Assembly: GCA_033557465.1 (NCBI GenBank)
Contig: CM066036.1
Span: 719,957,828-720,021,827, forward strand
Length of the DNA: 64,000 nt
Direction: 5' to 3'
Source of the DNA: Ichthyophis bannanicus
Taxonomy: Eukaryota; Chordata; Amphibia; Gymnophiona; Ichthyophiidae
Shown piece after piece: positions 10,911 through 23,161 of this stretch. Made by a program: the position numbers and the translations under genes. The notes under the pieces were generated by a model that made no database searches, was not told the origin of the DNA, and saw only the letters and a list, made by a program, of their open reading frames with translations. Position 1 is the first letter of the stretch; each line of letters begins with the position of its first letter.

Positions 10911-11262
10911 CCTCATATCAGCTGCAGCCCCTCTTCTCCCTCTTCAATACCAATTTTTACCCTCAATCTCTGTTACCCTTTCTTCCTTGTCCAAAATCTC
11001 TAAAGAGGAAATCTCTCATCTTCTTTCCTCCTCTAAACTACTACCTGTTCCTCTGTTCCTCTGATCCTATCCTAGTGAACAGTCTTGCTTTATAGGGCAC
11101 CTCCCCATTTAACAAAGCACAGAGAATTGGAGCAGCACATTTTGTATATAATTAAAGAGATTAAACTGCTTTTTCTCTGAAAGGACAGCTGGGAAACCAG
11201 CTGGTACTTGGTAGATCTCTCTCTTTTGCTTTAACAGATACCTAAGCTCCACGAACAGAACA

Positions 11263-12168
11263 ATGGCTGGGAAAAATCGTATCGCTAAATCTCTTGCCCC
11301 CATTACAGCTTCTGCCTCTGTCCAGACAGAGGTCCTAATGCCAGTTGAAGGACCGGTTACATGTGCAGGGTGCCTGCATGCTGAAGCTCTGAGGAAACAA
11401 GTGGAGGAACTCAGAGGGGAGGTGGCGAAGCTGAGGAGCATTCAAGACAGTGATAAGTACATTGATGAGATGCTTCTTGCAGCAACCAAGCTCTCCAGCA
11501 GAGGAGAAGATGGGTGCCAACAGAATGTCGATGGTTGGACACAAGTCACCAGGGCCTGCAAAATCACCAATCCAACTTCTCCAGCCCTTGAATTGAAGAA
11601 CCATTATGCAGCCCTGGAAGTGGAGGAGATGAAAGCATCCCTGGAAAGGGAAGAACCAGAGCTCAAGTACCCCAAAGTTGCAGAATCAGTGACCACAAGG
11701 AAACGAAGGGTAGTGGTGGTTGGAGACTCTCTTCTAAGGGGTACTGAGACATCCATCTGCCAACCAGACTTGATGTCCAGAGAGGTATGCTGTCTGCCTG
11801 GTGCCAAAATCCAAGATGTTACGGAGAGTTTGCCGAGACTCATCAAGCCCACCGACTATTACCCAATGTTGCTAATCCATGTTGGAACAAATGATACTAC
11901 CGGGTATACCTCGGAACGTATCAAAAGTGACTTCATGGCTCTGGGACAGAGGGTGAAGCAGTTAGGTGCACAGGTGGTGTTCTCTTCAATCCTCCCTGTT
12001 GAGGGTAAAGGCCAAGCAGAGAGGCTCGCATCCTGGAGATGAATGCATGGCTGTGTGGATGATGTCATCGAGAGCGTTTTGGTTTCCTAGACCATGGGAT
12101 GCTGTTCCAAGGGTTGCAGAGCAGAGATGGCATCCATCTGTCCAAGAAAGGTCAACACGTCTTCGGTA
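11263..12168 (+). pseudogene. CR1 ORF1 (coiled coil plus SGNH esterase), frameshifted
   Basis: The frame opens with ATG at 11263 and runs to 12042. The N-terminal part has a Cys pair (CAGC) and a predicted coiled coil (EALRKQVEELRGEVAKLR). The rest is an SGNH-hydrolase domain of the CR1 esterase type: block I VVVVGDSLLRG (GDS), CLPGAKIQDV, and block III LLIHVGTNDT (GTND). The last catalytic block (DGIHLSKKG, about 12128-12155) is present but in another frame, because a frameshift near 12020-12045 ends the main frame early. In the family ORF1 aids CR1 RNA-protein assembly; the esterase's substrate is not established. Confidence 0.75.
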
Positions 12169-12211
12169 GTTGACTGGCTAATCTACTGAAGAGGGCTTTA
12201 AACTAGATTCA

Positions 12212-15200
12212 TTGGGGATGGGTGAGGAAAGCCCCCAGGTAGGTGAAAGCCCCCAGGTAGATGATACATTAAAAACCTTTATGGAAATGGGTAACAGGGG
12301 TAACATATGGAAAGCAGTGTATATAAATGCCTGTAGCATGGGAAATAAGCTCCCTGATGTTGAAGCTTTGGTGGGAGTGGCTGACTTGGATTTAGTGGCA
12401 GTTACAGAAACATGGTTCACAGAAAACCATGATTGGGATGTAACTATACCTGGCTATACTTTACTCAGAAAGGACAGGGTAGGAAGAAGGGGAGGAGGAG
12501 TGGCACTATATGTAAAAACTACTATTAAAGCTTTGGAATTACAGAGCTTAAAAGGGAGAGAGGAAGCATTGTGGGTTAAACTAGAAAGAGGGAAAGAGAA
12601 ATCTATTTGAATTGGTGTGATATACAGACCTCCCTCACAAGAGGAAGAGGCGGACAGAGTTAATTGAAGACATACACAGCATTGCTAGGAAAGGGGAAGT
12701 GCTATTGATAGGAGATTTCAATATGCCAGATGTTGATTGGCACATTCCTGCTGCAGTATCATCTAGAAGTAAGGAGATCCTGGATTCTCTATGGGGAGAA
12801 CTATGCAGACAATTGGTAACAGAACCCACACGTGAAGGGGCCATATTGGACTTGGTGCTTACCAATGGTGAAAGTGTTTCTGATGTTATAGTGGGAGATC
12901 ATTTTGCATCCAGTGATCACCAGACGGTGTGGTTCAGTATTAGGACTAGGGCTGTTAGAATCCATTCAAAGGTGAGGATCTTAGACTTTAGGAAGACTAA
13001 TGAAATACAATGCAGTCAGCGAACGCTTAATCTCTATTGGTCTACGAGGAATGCCTATCAACACAACTATAATTCAAGTATATGCCCACAACAACAGCTG
13101 CAGAAGAGAATGAAATTGAAGAGTTCTATGAACAAGTACAAGCTGAAATTGACAGAACATGCAAACAGGATATCCTGATAGTCATGGGTGACTGGAACGC
13201 AAACGTTGGCAACAAAGAAGAAGGGAAAGTAGTTGGAAAATATGGACTTGGCAACAGAAATGAAGCTGGAGAAAGACTGATAGAATTCTGCAAGACCAAC
13301 AATCTATTCATCTCAAACACCTTCTTCCAGCAACACAAGTAGCGACTGTACACATGGACTTCACCCAATGGATTGTAAAAAAATCTAATTGACTACATCT
13401 GTGGAAGTCAACGATGGAAAAGTTCTATAACATCAACAAAGACAAAACCTGGAGCTGACTGTTCAGATCATCAACTACTAGTATGCAAACTCAAGCTAAA
13501 GTTGAAAAAGAGCAAACCACTCATGAATGCAGCAAAATATGACCTTGAGAATATACCCCTGGAATTTAAAGACTGCCTGCAAAATCAATTTGCTGCTTTA
13601 GAAACAAATGACAAAGCTCCAGAAGAGTTATGGAATGACATCAAGAAGGTTGTGTTGGAAGAAAGCGAGAAGTCTCTACAAAAGGTGAAAAAGCAAAAAC
13701 GGCCAAAATGGATGATGGAAGAAACTCTGAAAATTGCCCAGAAATGCAGAGAAGCTAAAGCCAGAGGAGAAAGAAAGACAATAACAGAACTCAACAGAGA
13801 TTTCCAACGTGCAGCAAGACAGGACAAGGAAAAGTACTACAACGACGCATGCAAGGAAATAGAAGCAGAAACTATTAGAGGAAGAACAAGATCGGCTTTC
13901 CTAAAGCTACGAGGGTTAAAGAAAAAGTTCCAGCCTCGAATTGGAATGTTACAAGATGCTGAAGGTTCTATGTTGAATGATGTTGAGAAGATCAAGAAAA
14001 GGTGGAAGGAATATACAGAGTTTTTATATGATAAAGATCAAGTGGACCAACAGCCGTTTCAACCTGTACCTTATGATCGGGAACCATTGTTGATGAAAGA
14101 AGAAGTTAAAGCAGCATTGAAAGCCTTATCAAAGAACAAAGCACCAGGCATTGATAGCATTCCCATAGAAGTATTACAGCAATCTGATGCAGCTGTTACC
14201 GTACTTACAAGGCTCTGCCAAGAAATATGGAAGACAACATCATGGCCAACTGACTGGAAAAGATCTGTGTTTATACCAATACTAAAGAAAGGTGATCCAA
14301 CTGACTGTGGAAATTATCAATCGCTCTGATCCCACATGCCAGCAAGATTCTACTGAAGATTATTCAAAAGAGACTACAACCATACCTGGAACAAGAACTA
14401 CCTGAAGTGCAAGCAGGGTTCAGGAAAGGGCGAGGAACGAGAGACATCATTGCGGATGTGAGATGGATCCTTGAAAAGATTAAAGAATACCAAAAGGATA
14501 TCTATTTGTGCTTTATCGACTATAGCAAGGCTTTTGACTGTGTAAACCATGAGAAATTCTTGGCCACATTAAGAAGCATGGGTATACCAGAACACCTGAT
14601 CATACTCTTGCATAATCTGTACACTGATCAAGAAGCAGCAGTTCGAACGGAACAAGGAGAAACAGAATGGTTTAAAATAAGCAAAGGTGTAAGACAAGGC
14701 TGCATACTTTCTCCCTACCTGTTTAATTTATATGCAGAACAAATCTTCAGAGAAGCAGGATTGTATGAAGACAACAGAGGTGTAAAGATTGGTGGAAGAC
14801 TCAACAACCTTCGCTATGCTGATGATACCACATTACTGGCTGAAAGTGAAGATGATCTGAAACATTTGCTTCTCACAATCAAAGAACATAGTCTCAAAAT
14901 GGGCCTGCACCTTAATGTAAAGAAGACAAAGATCATGAGAACTGGCATAATCAACAGGTTCATCGTTGAAGGAGAAGAAATTGAAATCGTGAACAACTTT
15001 AACCTACTTGGATCAACTATCAATAAAGAAGCAACAAGCAATCAAGAAATCAGACAACACATTGCTCTTGGCAGAATGGCTATGAAAGACCTAGATAATA
15101 TTCTCAAGAACAGAGTTGTCTCTCTCCATACAAAGATTCGACTTGTTCGAGCCATGGTATTTTCATTAACATCATATGGATGTGAAAGCTGGATAGTGAA

Positions 15201-17664
15201 AAAGATAGACAGGAAGAAAATTGATGCCTTTGAATTATGGTGCTAGCGGCGAATACTGTGTATACCATGGACTGCCCGAAGAACAAACCAGTCGGTACTA
15301 GAGGAGATCAAACCTAAGCTTTCTTTAGAAGCTCAGATGACAAGACTTCGACTTTCATAATTTGGATACATCATGCGAAGAGAGAGATCATTAAGAGAAA
15401 GATATCATGCTTGGCAAGATAGAAGGTCAGCGCAAAAGAGGAAGACCAGCAATGAGATGGATTGATACAATAACAGCAGCTAAGGGTACCAGTCTGTCAA
15501 CAATGAGCCGCCTGACTCAAGACCGAACACAATTTAGGATAGCTATCCAGAGGGTCACCATGAGTCGACTCTGACTCGACGGCACTTAACAATAACAACA
15601 ACAACTTTGCCAAGATGGGCCAATACCTCAGGGAGTCGTTAGTGGGATGGGAACAGCTGGGGGATGTAGAAAAACAGTGGGAAAAACTGAAAGGGGATAT
15701 TTTAAGGGCAACCAACCTTTTTGTTAAAATGGTAAATAAAGGGAAAAGGAAAAGACCGCTATGGTTTTCGAAAGAAGTAGCTGAGAAAGTGAAGAAAAAG
15801 AGGAAGGCCTTCATGAAATACAAGAGATCACAGAGAGAGGAAGACAGGCATCTGTATTTGGAAAAACTTAGAGAAGCTAGCAAAGTAGTCAGGAAGGCAA
15901 AGATTCAAAAGGAGGAGGAAATAGTCAATGCAATAAAATGGTGGGATAAGACATTTTTCAGATATATTTGTGAGAAGAGGAAAGGCAAAAGTGGTATTGT
16001 CAGACTCAAGGGTGCAGGGGAGGAATATGTAGAAGCTGATAAGGATAAAGCAGAATTGCTTAACAAATATTTCTGTTCTGTGTTCACAGATGAAGAACCA
16101 GGACCTCATAAAACACCCACAAACAGGAACAGAAGCGAGGGACATCTTGAACAATTTTCTGAAGACTGTGTTCATGAGAAACTAGCTCAACTTAAAGTAG
16201 ACAAAGCGATGGGACCGGATGGGATACACCCTAGAATACTGAGGGAACTTGGGGGTGTTCTAGCAGCTCCACTGACTGACCTTTTCAATGCCTCGCTGGA
16301 GTCTGGCGTGGTGCCAAAGGACTGGAAGGCTCATGTGGTGCCTTTACACAAATGCGGAAGTAAGGATGTGGTTGAAAACTACAGGCCATTTAGTTTAACT
16401 TCGTGTTGAGTAAATTATTGGAAACGCTGCTGAAAGAGAAAATAGTGAGGTTTCTGGAGTCCAGCGGATTACAGGATCCAAGGCAGCATGGATTCACCAG
16501 AGGCAGGTCTTGTCAGACAAATCTGATTGATCTCTTTGACTGGGTGACCAGGGAGTTGGACCGAGGGTTAGCCCTAGATGTGGTGTATTTAGATTTCAGT
16601 AAAGCCTTTGACACTGTTCCTCACAGGTGACTTATAAATAAACTGAACACCCTAGGGATGGACCTAAAGTTACTGCTTGGGTTAGAAATTGGTTGGGTGG
16701 GAGGCGACAAAGAGTACAAGTAAATGGAGCTCACTCTGAGGAGAAGGATGTTACCAGTGGTGTGCCTCAGGGATCTGTCCTTGGTCCGATTCTTTTTAAC
16801 ATCTTTGTTAGTGATATAGCGGAAGGGCTGTCGGGTAAGGTTTGCCTCTTTGCGGATGATACCAAAATCTGCAATAGAGTAGTCACCCAGGAAGGTGTAG
16901 ATAACATGAGGAGGGATCTAGCTAAGCTTGAAGAATGGTCTAGAATTTGGCAGCTGGGATTTAATGTTAAAAAATGTAAGGTCATGCATTTGGGCTGCAG
17001 CAATCCAAGGAGCAATATAGTATGGGGGTGAAGTACTTTTGTCTACTAAAGAAGAGCGGGACCTAGGCATGGTTGTGCTGATGATCTTAAAGTAGCTAAA
17101 CAGGTAGAAAAGGCGACGGCAAAAGCTAGGAGGATGCTTGGGTGAATACTGAGAGGAATGGCTAGCAGAAAAAAGGAGGTGATAGTGCCTCTGTATAAGT
17201 CTTTGGTGTGACCTCATTTGGAGTATAGTGTGCAATTCTGGAGACCACACCTTCAAAAGGATGTGAACAGGATGGAGTCGGTACAGAGGGTGGCTACTAA
17301 AATGATTAGTGGTCTTCATTATAAAGCATATGAGGACAGACTGAAGGATCTTAATATGTACACCTTAGAGGAAAAGCGGGATAGAGGTGATATGATTGAC
17401 ATGTTTATATACCTCCGTGGCATAAATGTTCAAGGAGAGAGCCTCTTTCAATTGAAATCGAGTTCTGCTATGAGGGGACATGCGATGAGGGTGAAGGGAG
17501 ATAGATTCAGGAGTGATATGCGGAAATATTTTTTTACGGAAAAAGTATTGGATCCATGGAATAGTCTCCCAGTGGAGGTGGTAGAGATGAGGACAATAAC
17601 TGAATTCAAAAAAGCATGGGACAAAGACAGAGGATCTCTAAAGGTAAAAAGGGGACTGTTGTAG
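12212..17664 (+). pseudogene. CR1 ORF2 (endonuclease and reverse transcriptase), broken and interrupted
   Basis: Segments in order: endonuclease N-terminal part 12212-12610 (INACSMGNKL, VAVTETWF, GGGVALYV), a stop at about 12608, a shifted frame at 12699-13000 (LLIGDFNMPDVDW, SDHQTVWF), the RTE insertion, linker and RT entry 15615-16409 (KVDKAMGPDGIHPRIL), RT core 16403-16630 and 16693-17031 (LDFSKAFDTV, GVPQGSVLGP, catalytic F-A-D-D), and the C-terminal region 17218-17664. The endonuclease would nick target DNA and the RT would copy CR1 RNA there. At least four frame breaks make it inactive. The catalytic motifs themselves are preserved. Confidence 0.8.
13001..15603 (+). mobile_element. RTE-clade LINE, 5'-truncated, inserted in CR1
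   Basis: It begins inside the endonuclease domain (13082-13342: IQVYAPT-type context, ILIVMGDWNANVGN). The linker/RT half is at 13502-14329 (KALSKNKAPGIDSIPIEVL, WKRSVFIPILKKGD). The RT core and C-terminus are at 14407-15246 (FIDYSKAFDCV, GVRQGCILSPYLFN, catalytic Y-A-D-D, MVFSLTSYGCESW). A further part after a stop has TARRTNQSVLEEI and RWIDTITAA. The terminus GAGTCGACTCTGACTCGACG plus an AAC-repeat tail is the 3' signature of RTE elements that mobilise SINEs in other vertebrates. Stops at 13342, about 14329 and 15246 make it inactive. Confidence 0.85.
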
Positions 17665-17989
17665 TTGTTGATATGGAAGGACAGACTAGATAGGCCATGT
17701 GGTCTTTTTCTGTCATCATATTTCTGTTTCTATGTTTCTATCCCCACTCATCTCCTTAACTCCATCCATCACCCCTTCCATCACACACATTCTCAACCTA
17801 TCATTCTCTACTGCAACTTTCCTTGCAGCATTCAAGGATGCTATGCTCACACCTCTCCTCAAGAAACCTCTTGACCCTATTTGTCCTTCAGATTATTGAC
17901 CCATCTCCCTCCTTCCCTTCATTTCCAAAATTCTTGAATGTGCGGTTCTCCACCATTGCCTTGAATTTATCTCCTCTCAAGCTCTCTTA

Positions 17990-18283
17990 GATTTATTTAT
18001 TTATTTAATTTACATTCTCTTATATACCGCGCTACTCTGCATCAGTGCGGTTTACATTGAACAAACTGAAATTACATTGAACAGGGCATTATAACTTGGA
18101 GATAACTATTTTACAGGGAACATGGGCTATGGAGGGTTAAGTGGCTTGCCCAAGACCACAAGGCGCACCTGTGGGACTAGAAACCCCAGTCCTTCCGGCC
18201 CAAGGTTGCTGTCCTCTAGTGGGATTTGAACCCCCGACCTTCTTGCCTTTAGTACCTTGCCCCAACCACTAGGCCACTCCTCA
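17990..18283 (-). mobile_element. tRNA-derived SINE with L2/Daphne-type tail, copy B
   Basis: Very similar to copy A at 10628-10910: A box TGGCCTAGTGG, B box GGTTCAAATCC, the same body, and a tail GTAAACCGCACTGATGCAGA...GCGCGGTATATAAGAG with AAAT repeats. It sits inside the RT region of the L2/Daphne host, between LLDL and FQS codons, so it inserted into that LINE. Confidence 0.9.
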
Positions 18284-18345
18284 TTTCAATCTTGCTTTTG
18301 TCCCTTACACTCTACTTAAGAGTCCAGTAACTGTAGGCTGTGTTT

Positions 18346-19019
18346 TATCTGGATCACATTCTTACAGATGCCGTTTCCCAGAGCCACGGACTGACAGCCT
18401 GATCACACCAACAGTACGGTAAGAGCGGTTGTAATGGACGGATAACTAAGACTATTCGCTGTAGATGATGATGCTGCGCTCAATACATGCTAAGAGATAG
18501 CACTCTTTTCCTGTCTGCTTACTGTTTCACTTGCTTCATTGTGCCTGCATTCAGTTCTGAAGTTGATCAGCAGCTTTCTGTGTGGTGGCCAGGCTTGTAG
18601 GAGGCCTACCATGTGGTCTGGCATGTGTGACTCGTGGATTTATCTTGATAGTTATCATGCTGAGAGAGTAAAACTAGCAGGGCATGAAAACGGACTACTT
18701 ACACGGTTAGTGCCATCGAATATCCCCGTCGAACTCCCCTACGTGCCTCGATGCTATTTGGTTTGCATTGGGGCATGTTGGGAGCATTCTGGGTTGGAGC
18801 AGAGGTGGCGAGAAGCGATAACCAGGCAGCAGCGATATTGCATGTTGTCTGGTTAGCGATCTGCGCCAAAAAGATAGGCGAGGAAAGGCATATCCGCAGT
18901 GCAAGCATATACAATGCAAATAATGTATAATTTTAAGCTAGTCGGTATTTTATAAGTGGTCACTTGCGCATGTAAATGACTAAAACACCAAGATTTACAA
19001 TGTTCTTTTGAGGGTCATT
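18346..19019. other. no gene recognised
   Basis: The frame at 18539-18856 (+) overlaps minus-strand frames at 18699-18919 and none shows a recognisable domain. I see no repeat with defined ends. Confidence 0.45.
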
Positions 19020-19460
19020 TTATTACAGGGCACCATGGATAGGCATCTGCACAGACACCTATGTAGACACTATGGGGTCAATATTCAGACCTGCCGATAT
19101 TTGGCAGGATATTCAACAGCAGCATTACTGCTGAACAGCACAATCAAGATAAGTCTCAGCACTGATTTTCAGCCAAGGACTTAACCGGATTACAATTTAG
19201 GACTGCTTTTTTTGTGCAGCCCAAATAATCCAGTTAAGTCCCAGATGAAAATTTGGCAAAGGAGATAAATGCCGAAGCTTATCTGAACTGCAACAGCGAG
19301 CCCCTGCTGTGCCCACTGACCATCCCTGCACTAATCGGAAAGTGCTGGGGCAGTCTGTGGTGATATTCAGGGGCTCTTTCCTATTAGTGCTGCCAAATAT
19401 AACTGACAGTGCCCTTAGTCAGCTGGCCTCGCTTTGGCTTGCTGGATAGCTAAGGATTTT
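19020..19460. repeat. GATATTCAG-rich interspersed repeat, fossil
   Basis: It contains CAATATTCAGACC, GATATTCAACAG, GGATTACAATTTAGG and GATATTCAGGGG. Similar word clusters occur at 46060-46330, 49500-49760 and 62780-63040. This is probably a non-autonomous DNA-element family with no coding capacity. Borders are uncertain. Confidence 0.4.
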
Positions 19461-20095
19461 GAACATTGGAGTGTCAACATTTGGTATATCCATGGGATTT
19501 CAGGGAGGATATAAGAGCTCATATCAGACTATCAGTTACCTCAGAAGCAAAAAAGGCAAATTATGCTGGTTTGATTAATAAAGAACAGTTCCAAGGAGCT
19601 GTTCAAGGTATTGAATACAGTACATTAACAAAACCTAAATAAGGTGGAAAATTTGTTCAAGACTTTACTGGCAAAAGCAGCTGGGAAATAGTGAGTGATT
19701 GTTTGTGTTCTTCAAAGACCATCAAGATTCCTTTAGATGGAAGAAGGGTATGTGCACAGGGATTAATCATTGGTTTCAAGAAGAAAATGGAAGCCAAAGC
19801 AGATTGTATTTGGTGCGAGTTTAATCCAGTAAATTTACAGGAGATTTGCAACTCTTATGCTGACAACATTTTGTTGCTAATTTTAAGATTCTTTAATTCA
19901 TACTTATGAATTATTGGATACTTGTTTTTCATTGGTATAGCCATGGATGGTGGCTAACCACTTAAAGATCAGTCTAGGAACAATGAACCTGTTTTAGGTG
20001 AATAGATTAGATAATCGTATGCTCATTACATTCCCTAAGCTTGTGGGTATTAATATCACATTAGCAAACAGGTTTAAAATGTTAGAAGTGTAGTA
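19461..20095. other. no gene recognised
   Basis: The small opposed frames at 19657-19851 (-) and 19691-19909 (+) are without recognisable domains. I see nothing else. Confidence 0.4.
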
Positions 20096-20548
20096 ACATA
20101 TGATGACAGATAAAGACCAGTATGGTCCTTCTAGTCTTCCCAGTAACGTGGCTGGTGTAGGTGTACCCACTGCTCCGTGCAGATCACCCCTCTCTGTTTG
20201 TTGAAGTATAAAACATAGTTTAATTTGATTTTATCCTCATGCTATAAAGGGACCCATTGTGTCTGCCCCATGCCATTTTGAATTCATTCACTGTATTTGC
20301 CCCATCACCTCCATTGGGAGGGCATTCTAAGTATTCACTACCCTTTCAGTGAAAAAGTATTTCCTGTCATTGCTTCTAAGTTTACCTCCTTGCAGCTTCA
20401 TTTTATGCCCTCTACCTTTACAGCTTCCCCTTTGAAAAATGTTTGTTCATTAATACCCTTTAAGTATATCTCCCTGTCCCACCTCTCCACTAGGGTATAC
20501 ATATTTAGGTCTTCAAGTCGTTTCTCATACATCTTCTGGCCCTGTTCT
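20096..20548 (-). mobile_element. CR1 LINE 3' fragment
   Basis: Minus-strand sequence with the ORF2 C-terminus (KMYEKRLEDLNMYTL, 20398-20580) and the CR1 3' end (CTTTATCTGTCATCATATGTTAC). It resembles the copies ending at 8195 and 43915. It appears inserted in, or next to, the minus-strand L2/Daphne that follows. Confidence 0.75.
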
Positions 20549-23160
20549 TCTATGCCATGTGGAAGAGCATGTTTAGGCACATGGATAATAAGTTACAGTA
20601 TATGTGATTTTGACTATCGGTAGCAAGATTTTGTATTTAATTTGACTTGTTATTTGGAGCTAATGCAGTTGCTTCAGTAATGGCGTAATGTGCGTAACTT
20701 GATGCTCCTTGGATGATACAGGCCACTATATGCTGTGCCATTTGTAAAGGATGGAGAGTAGATTTTGGTAGTCCATGGTATATAATGTTGCCTTAGTCAT
20801 AATGTGGGAAGATTGCCTGAAATACTGAATGGAAATCATGTTGTTCAAATAATGGACATAAGTGTTGCAGGGTTTGCATTTTGTGGTATATTGTCTTGAT
20901 GGTTTTCTTGATAGGTGTGTTTAGGTTTAATCTTTGGTCTAGAGTTATTCCTAAGTATCTAACTTCAGTTTTTACTTCTAATTCAATTGCATTAATTTTT
21001 TGCATTGTAGGTGGGATGAATGTTTCATCTGTAGTGATGTGTAGTACTTCTATTTTTCTTCTAGTATATTGACAGGATAGCTAGTGAGCAATATCTTTGA
21101 AGTAGTCTGTTATTACATTATAGTCTATGTAGGTTTTGTTATATTGAAGGGTGCATAGAGCAAAATATCATCTGCATGTATGTGATAGTGAACTGCGTGA
21201 GAATTCATGATTGAGCTACTGATAGAATGGAGTTAATTTGGTCAATACTGTTTTCACCTGTAGCTAGCAGTTTGTTAGATACGATCAGAAACATTCAAGT
21301 GTTATGCCTTGTTTTCCAATTTCTTGTAGTCAAGCTAATAGGATGTTATGAGGGATTGAGTCAAATTATGCTGCTATGTCCATAAAAATTAGAATGAAAC
21401 CCTGCTTAGGTTGCTGGGTGCCTTGTAGGAATCTGTCCATGAGAGAGGTTGATGGTGTTTCTACTCCATGGTGTAGTCTAAAGCCATGTTGCTGTGGGTC
21501 CAGCAGTGCATACATATTGATGTAATCTTGGAGTTGTTGTATTACTTTTTCAATTATCTTAGCCAAGAAGAGTAGGCTAGATATGGGCCTGTATGATGCT
21601 GGGTTATTAGTATCGAGTGAGGCGTTTTTTTTAATGGTGGGTGTACTAAGGTGATCCTTAGGCTGTTAAGTATGTATCCCAGCTGAAGAGATAGTTGTGT
21701 TCTTTTTGTTATTATCAAACATACTTCTGTTCTAGCTATCTTAATCCAGTTTACTGGACATGGTTTAATGGGGATGATGTTGTGTTCAGCTTTGTGATTA
21801 TGTTTTCTATGTATTGCAGGGTGATGGAGTTAAATGACTGATATGATATGTTCATTGATGTGAGGCATTGTGGTGCATCTGGTTTTATTTTGTTTGAGTT
21901 TGTAACTCTGCTTTTGAAGAATTGTGCTAGAAGTTGTGGCATGGGTACACCAACTGTGCTGCCTTGGTTTGGGATCTTAACTAAGGAATTTATTATGTTA
22001 GATAGTTCTCATGGTCAACTTAGTGAGTTCACAATTAGTTTTGTGTGGTAGCGTTTTTTGCATTTGTCAGTCAAATTTTTGTATTCCTGGCATTTAATCA
22101 TGCATATGTCTTGATCAATTATTAGTCTGAGTGATGCCATTTGTGTTCAGTCCTTCTAAGTTGTTTTTTTGGTGTCTCTTAGTTCCTTGGTGTACCATGC
22201 AGTCCTTTGTTGTTTCTTCATATTTTGGGCTGTTGGTGTCGCTAAAGCTGCATCTTCTATTATTTTGTTCCAGTTATTTTATCTGTGTACTGTATCTATG
22301 TCATATGTTTCTGAGTTCAATTAGAGGAGTACTTCATCGAGGAATATTTGCTTGTTGAACTGTCTAAATTGTCGGTTTATAATTCTATGTTCTTTGTTGG
22401 TTGTGGATTGATTTGGAGCAGTTTCTCCACTGTATTTGTGCATCTGCTACTTGTCTTTCCTTGATTGTTGATCTAATTCCTTGAAGAGTATTTTCTCTTG
22501 TTTTGCTAATTCTGTTACTGCCTTCCCTGTACATGCTTGGAGATTTTCACTCATTCCTTCTAGTCATTCGAACACTTGTCCGAGTTTGATGATGGAGACA
22601 GATTCTTTGTTTGATAGGGACAGATTGTGGTTTCTGTGTGTGGCACTTGGAAATTCATTACGCTGTGGTGGGACCATGGTACTAGGTTCAGTTGGGGTGG
22701 TGGAAATATGTTTTGCTCCAGCGTGTTCTCAGTTGCGAATATGAAGACTAGCGTACTGCCTGTTTTTATAGATTGGATTTTTAATTATTTGTTTGCAATC
22801 CAATGCATTCATGGCTCCCAATAATTCATCTGCTTGTTTTATTCATGGTGAGTTAAGGTGAAATCCCCTAGTAGTATAAGATTGTTCACTTGTGCGGTAT
22901 TAATCACTGTTTCTAAGGTGGCTGATAGTTCATCAATTGCGGGTGTTGGGGATAGGTATACTCGGCATATTTGTTTGATATGATGAGTATATTTATTCTT
23001 TCTGTGCTCTCTGATGTTATCTTTTTGAAAAGTAAGGTGCTTTTCATCAGTATTATTACTTCTCCCCCTTTTCGGTCAGTTCTTGGACAATTAAAGAAGC
23101 TGGTTTTAACTGGTTTATTTGGACAGTGTCATTTTCTGAGAGCCATGATTCGGCTATAAA
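20549..23160 (-). mobile_element. L2/Daphne-type LINE, endonuclease to RT, decayed
   Basis: Read from 23160 leftwards: endonuclease motifs (IAESWLSENDTVQIN, then GGEVIILMKSTLLFKK), linker (about 22100-22500, ENILQGIRSTIKE), RT entry (21751-21942), RT core (21366-21566, DPQQHGFRLHHGVETPS and LIFMDIAA), and catalytic box H-A-D-D at 21168-21179, where Y/F-A-D-D is expected. The C-terminal part is at 20793-21005 (VKTEVRYLGITLDQRL). Stops are frequent, so this is an old copy. Its 5' side is cut by the unknown repeat at 23162. Confidence 0.7.
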
Positions 23161-23161
23161 C

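Larger units (their letters stand above)
11067..17743 (+). mobile_element. CR1 LINE, near full length, split by an RTE insertion
   Basis: CR1 sequence runs from about 11073 (5' UTR) to 17737, flanked by CTATCC (11067-11072 and 17738-17743). Content: 5' UTR, ORF1 with an esterase domain, ORF2 with apurinic-type endonuclease and reverse transcriptase, and a 3' end TTTCTGTTTCTATGTTT. The 2.6-kb RTE at 13001-15603 interrupts the end of the endonuclease domain. Without it the CR1 would be about 4.06 kb. Stops and frameshifts occur in both ORFs. Confidence 0.85.
10911..18345 (+). mobile_element. L2/Daphne-type LINE, split host of a nested insertion stack
   Basis: Host pieces are 10911-11072 (linker and RT entry, SKISKEEISHLLSSSK then SSDPI), 17738-17989 (TPLLKKPLDP and RPISLLPFISKILE-like residues in shifted frames) and 18284-18345 (QSCFCPLHST*ES, the RT motif normally Q-S-G-F-R-P-x-H-S-T-E). 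Together they read in the order of one ORF2. A CR1 separates the first two pieces and a SINE the last two. The host is a fossil. Confidence 0.7.
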
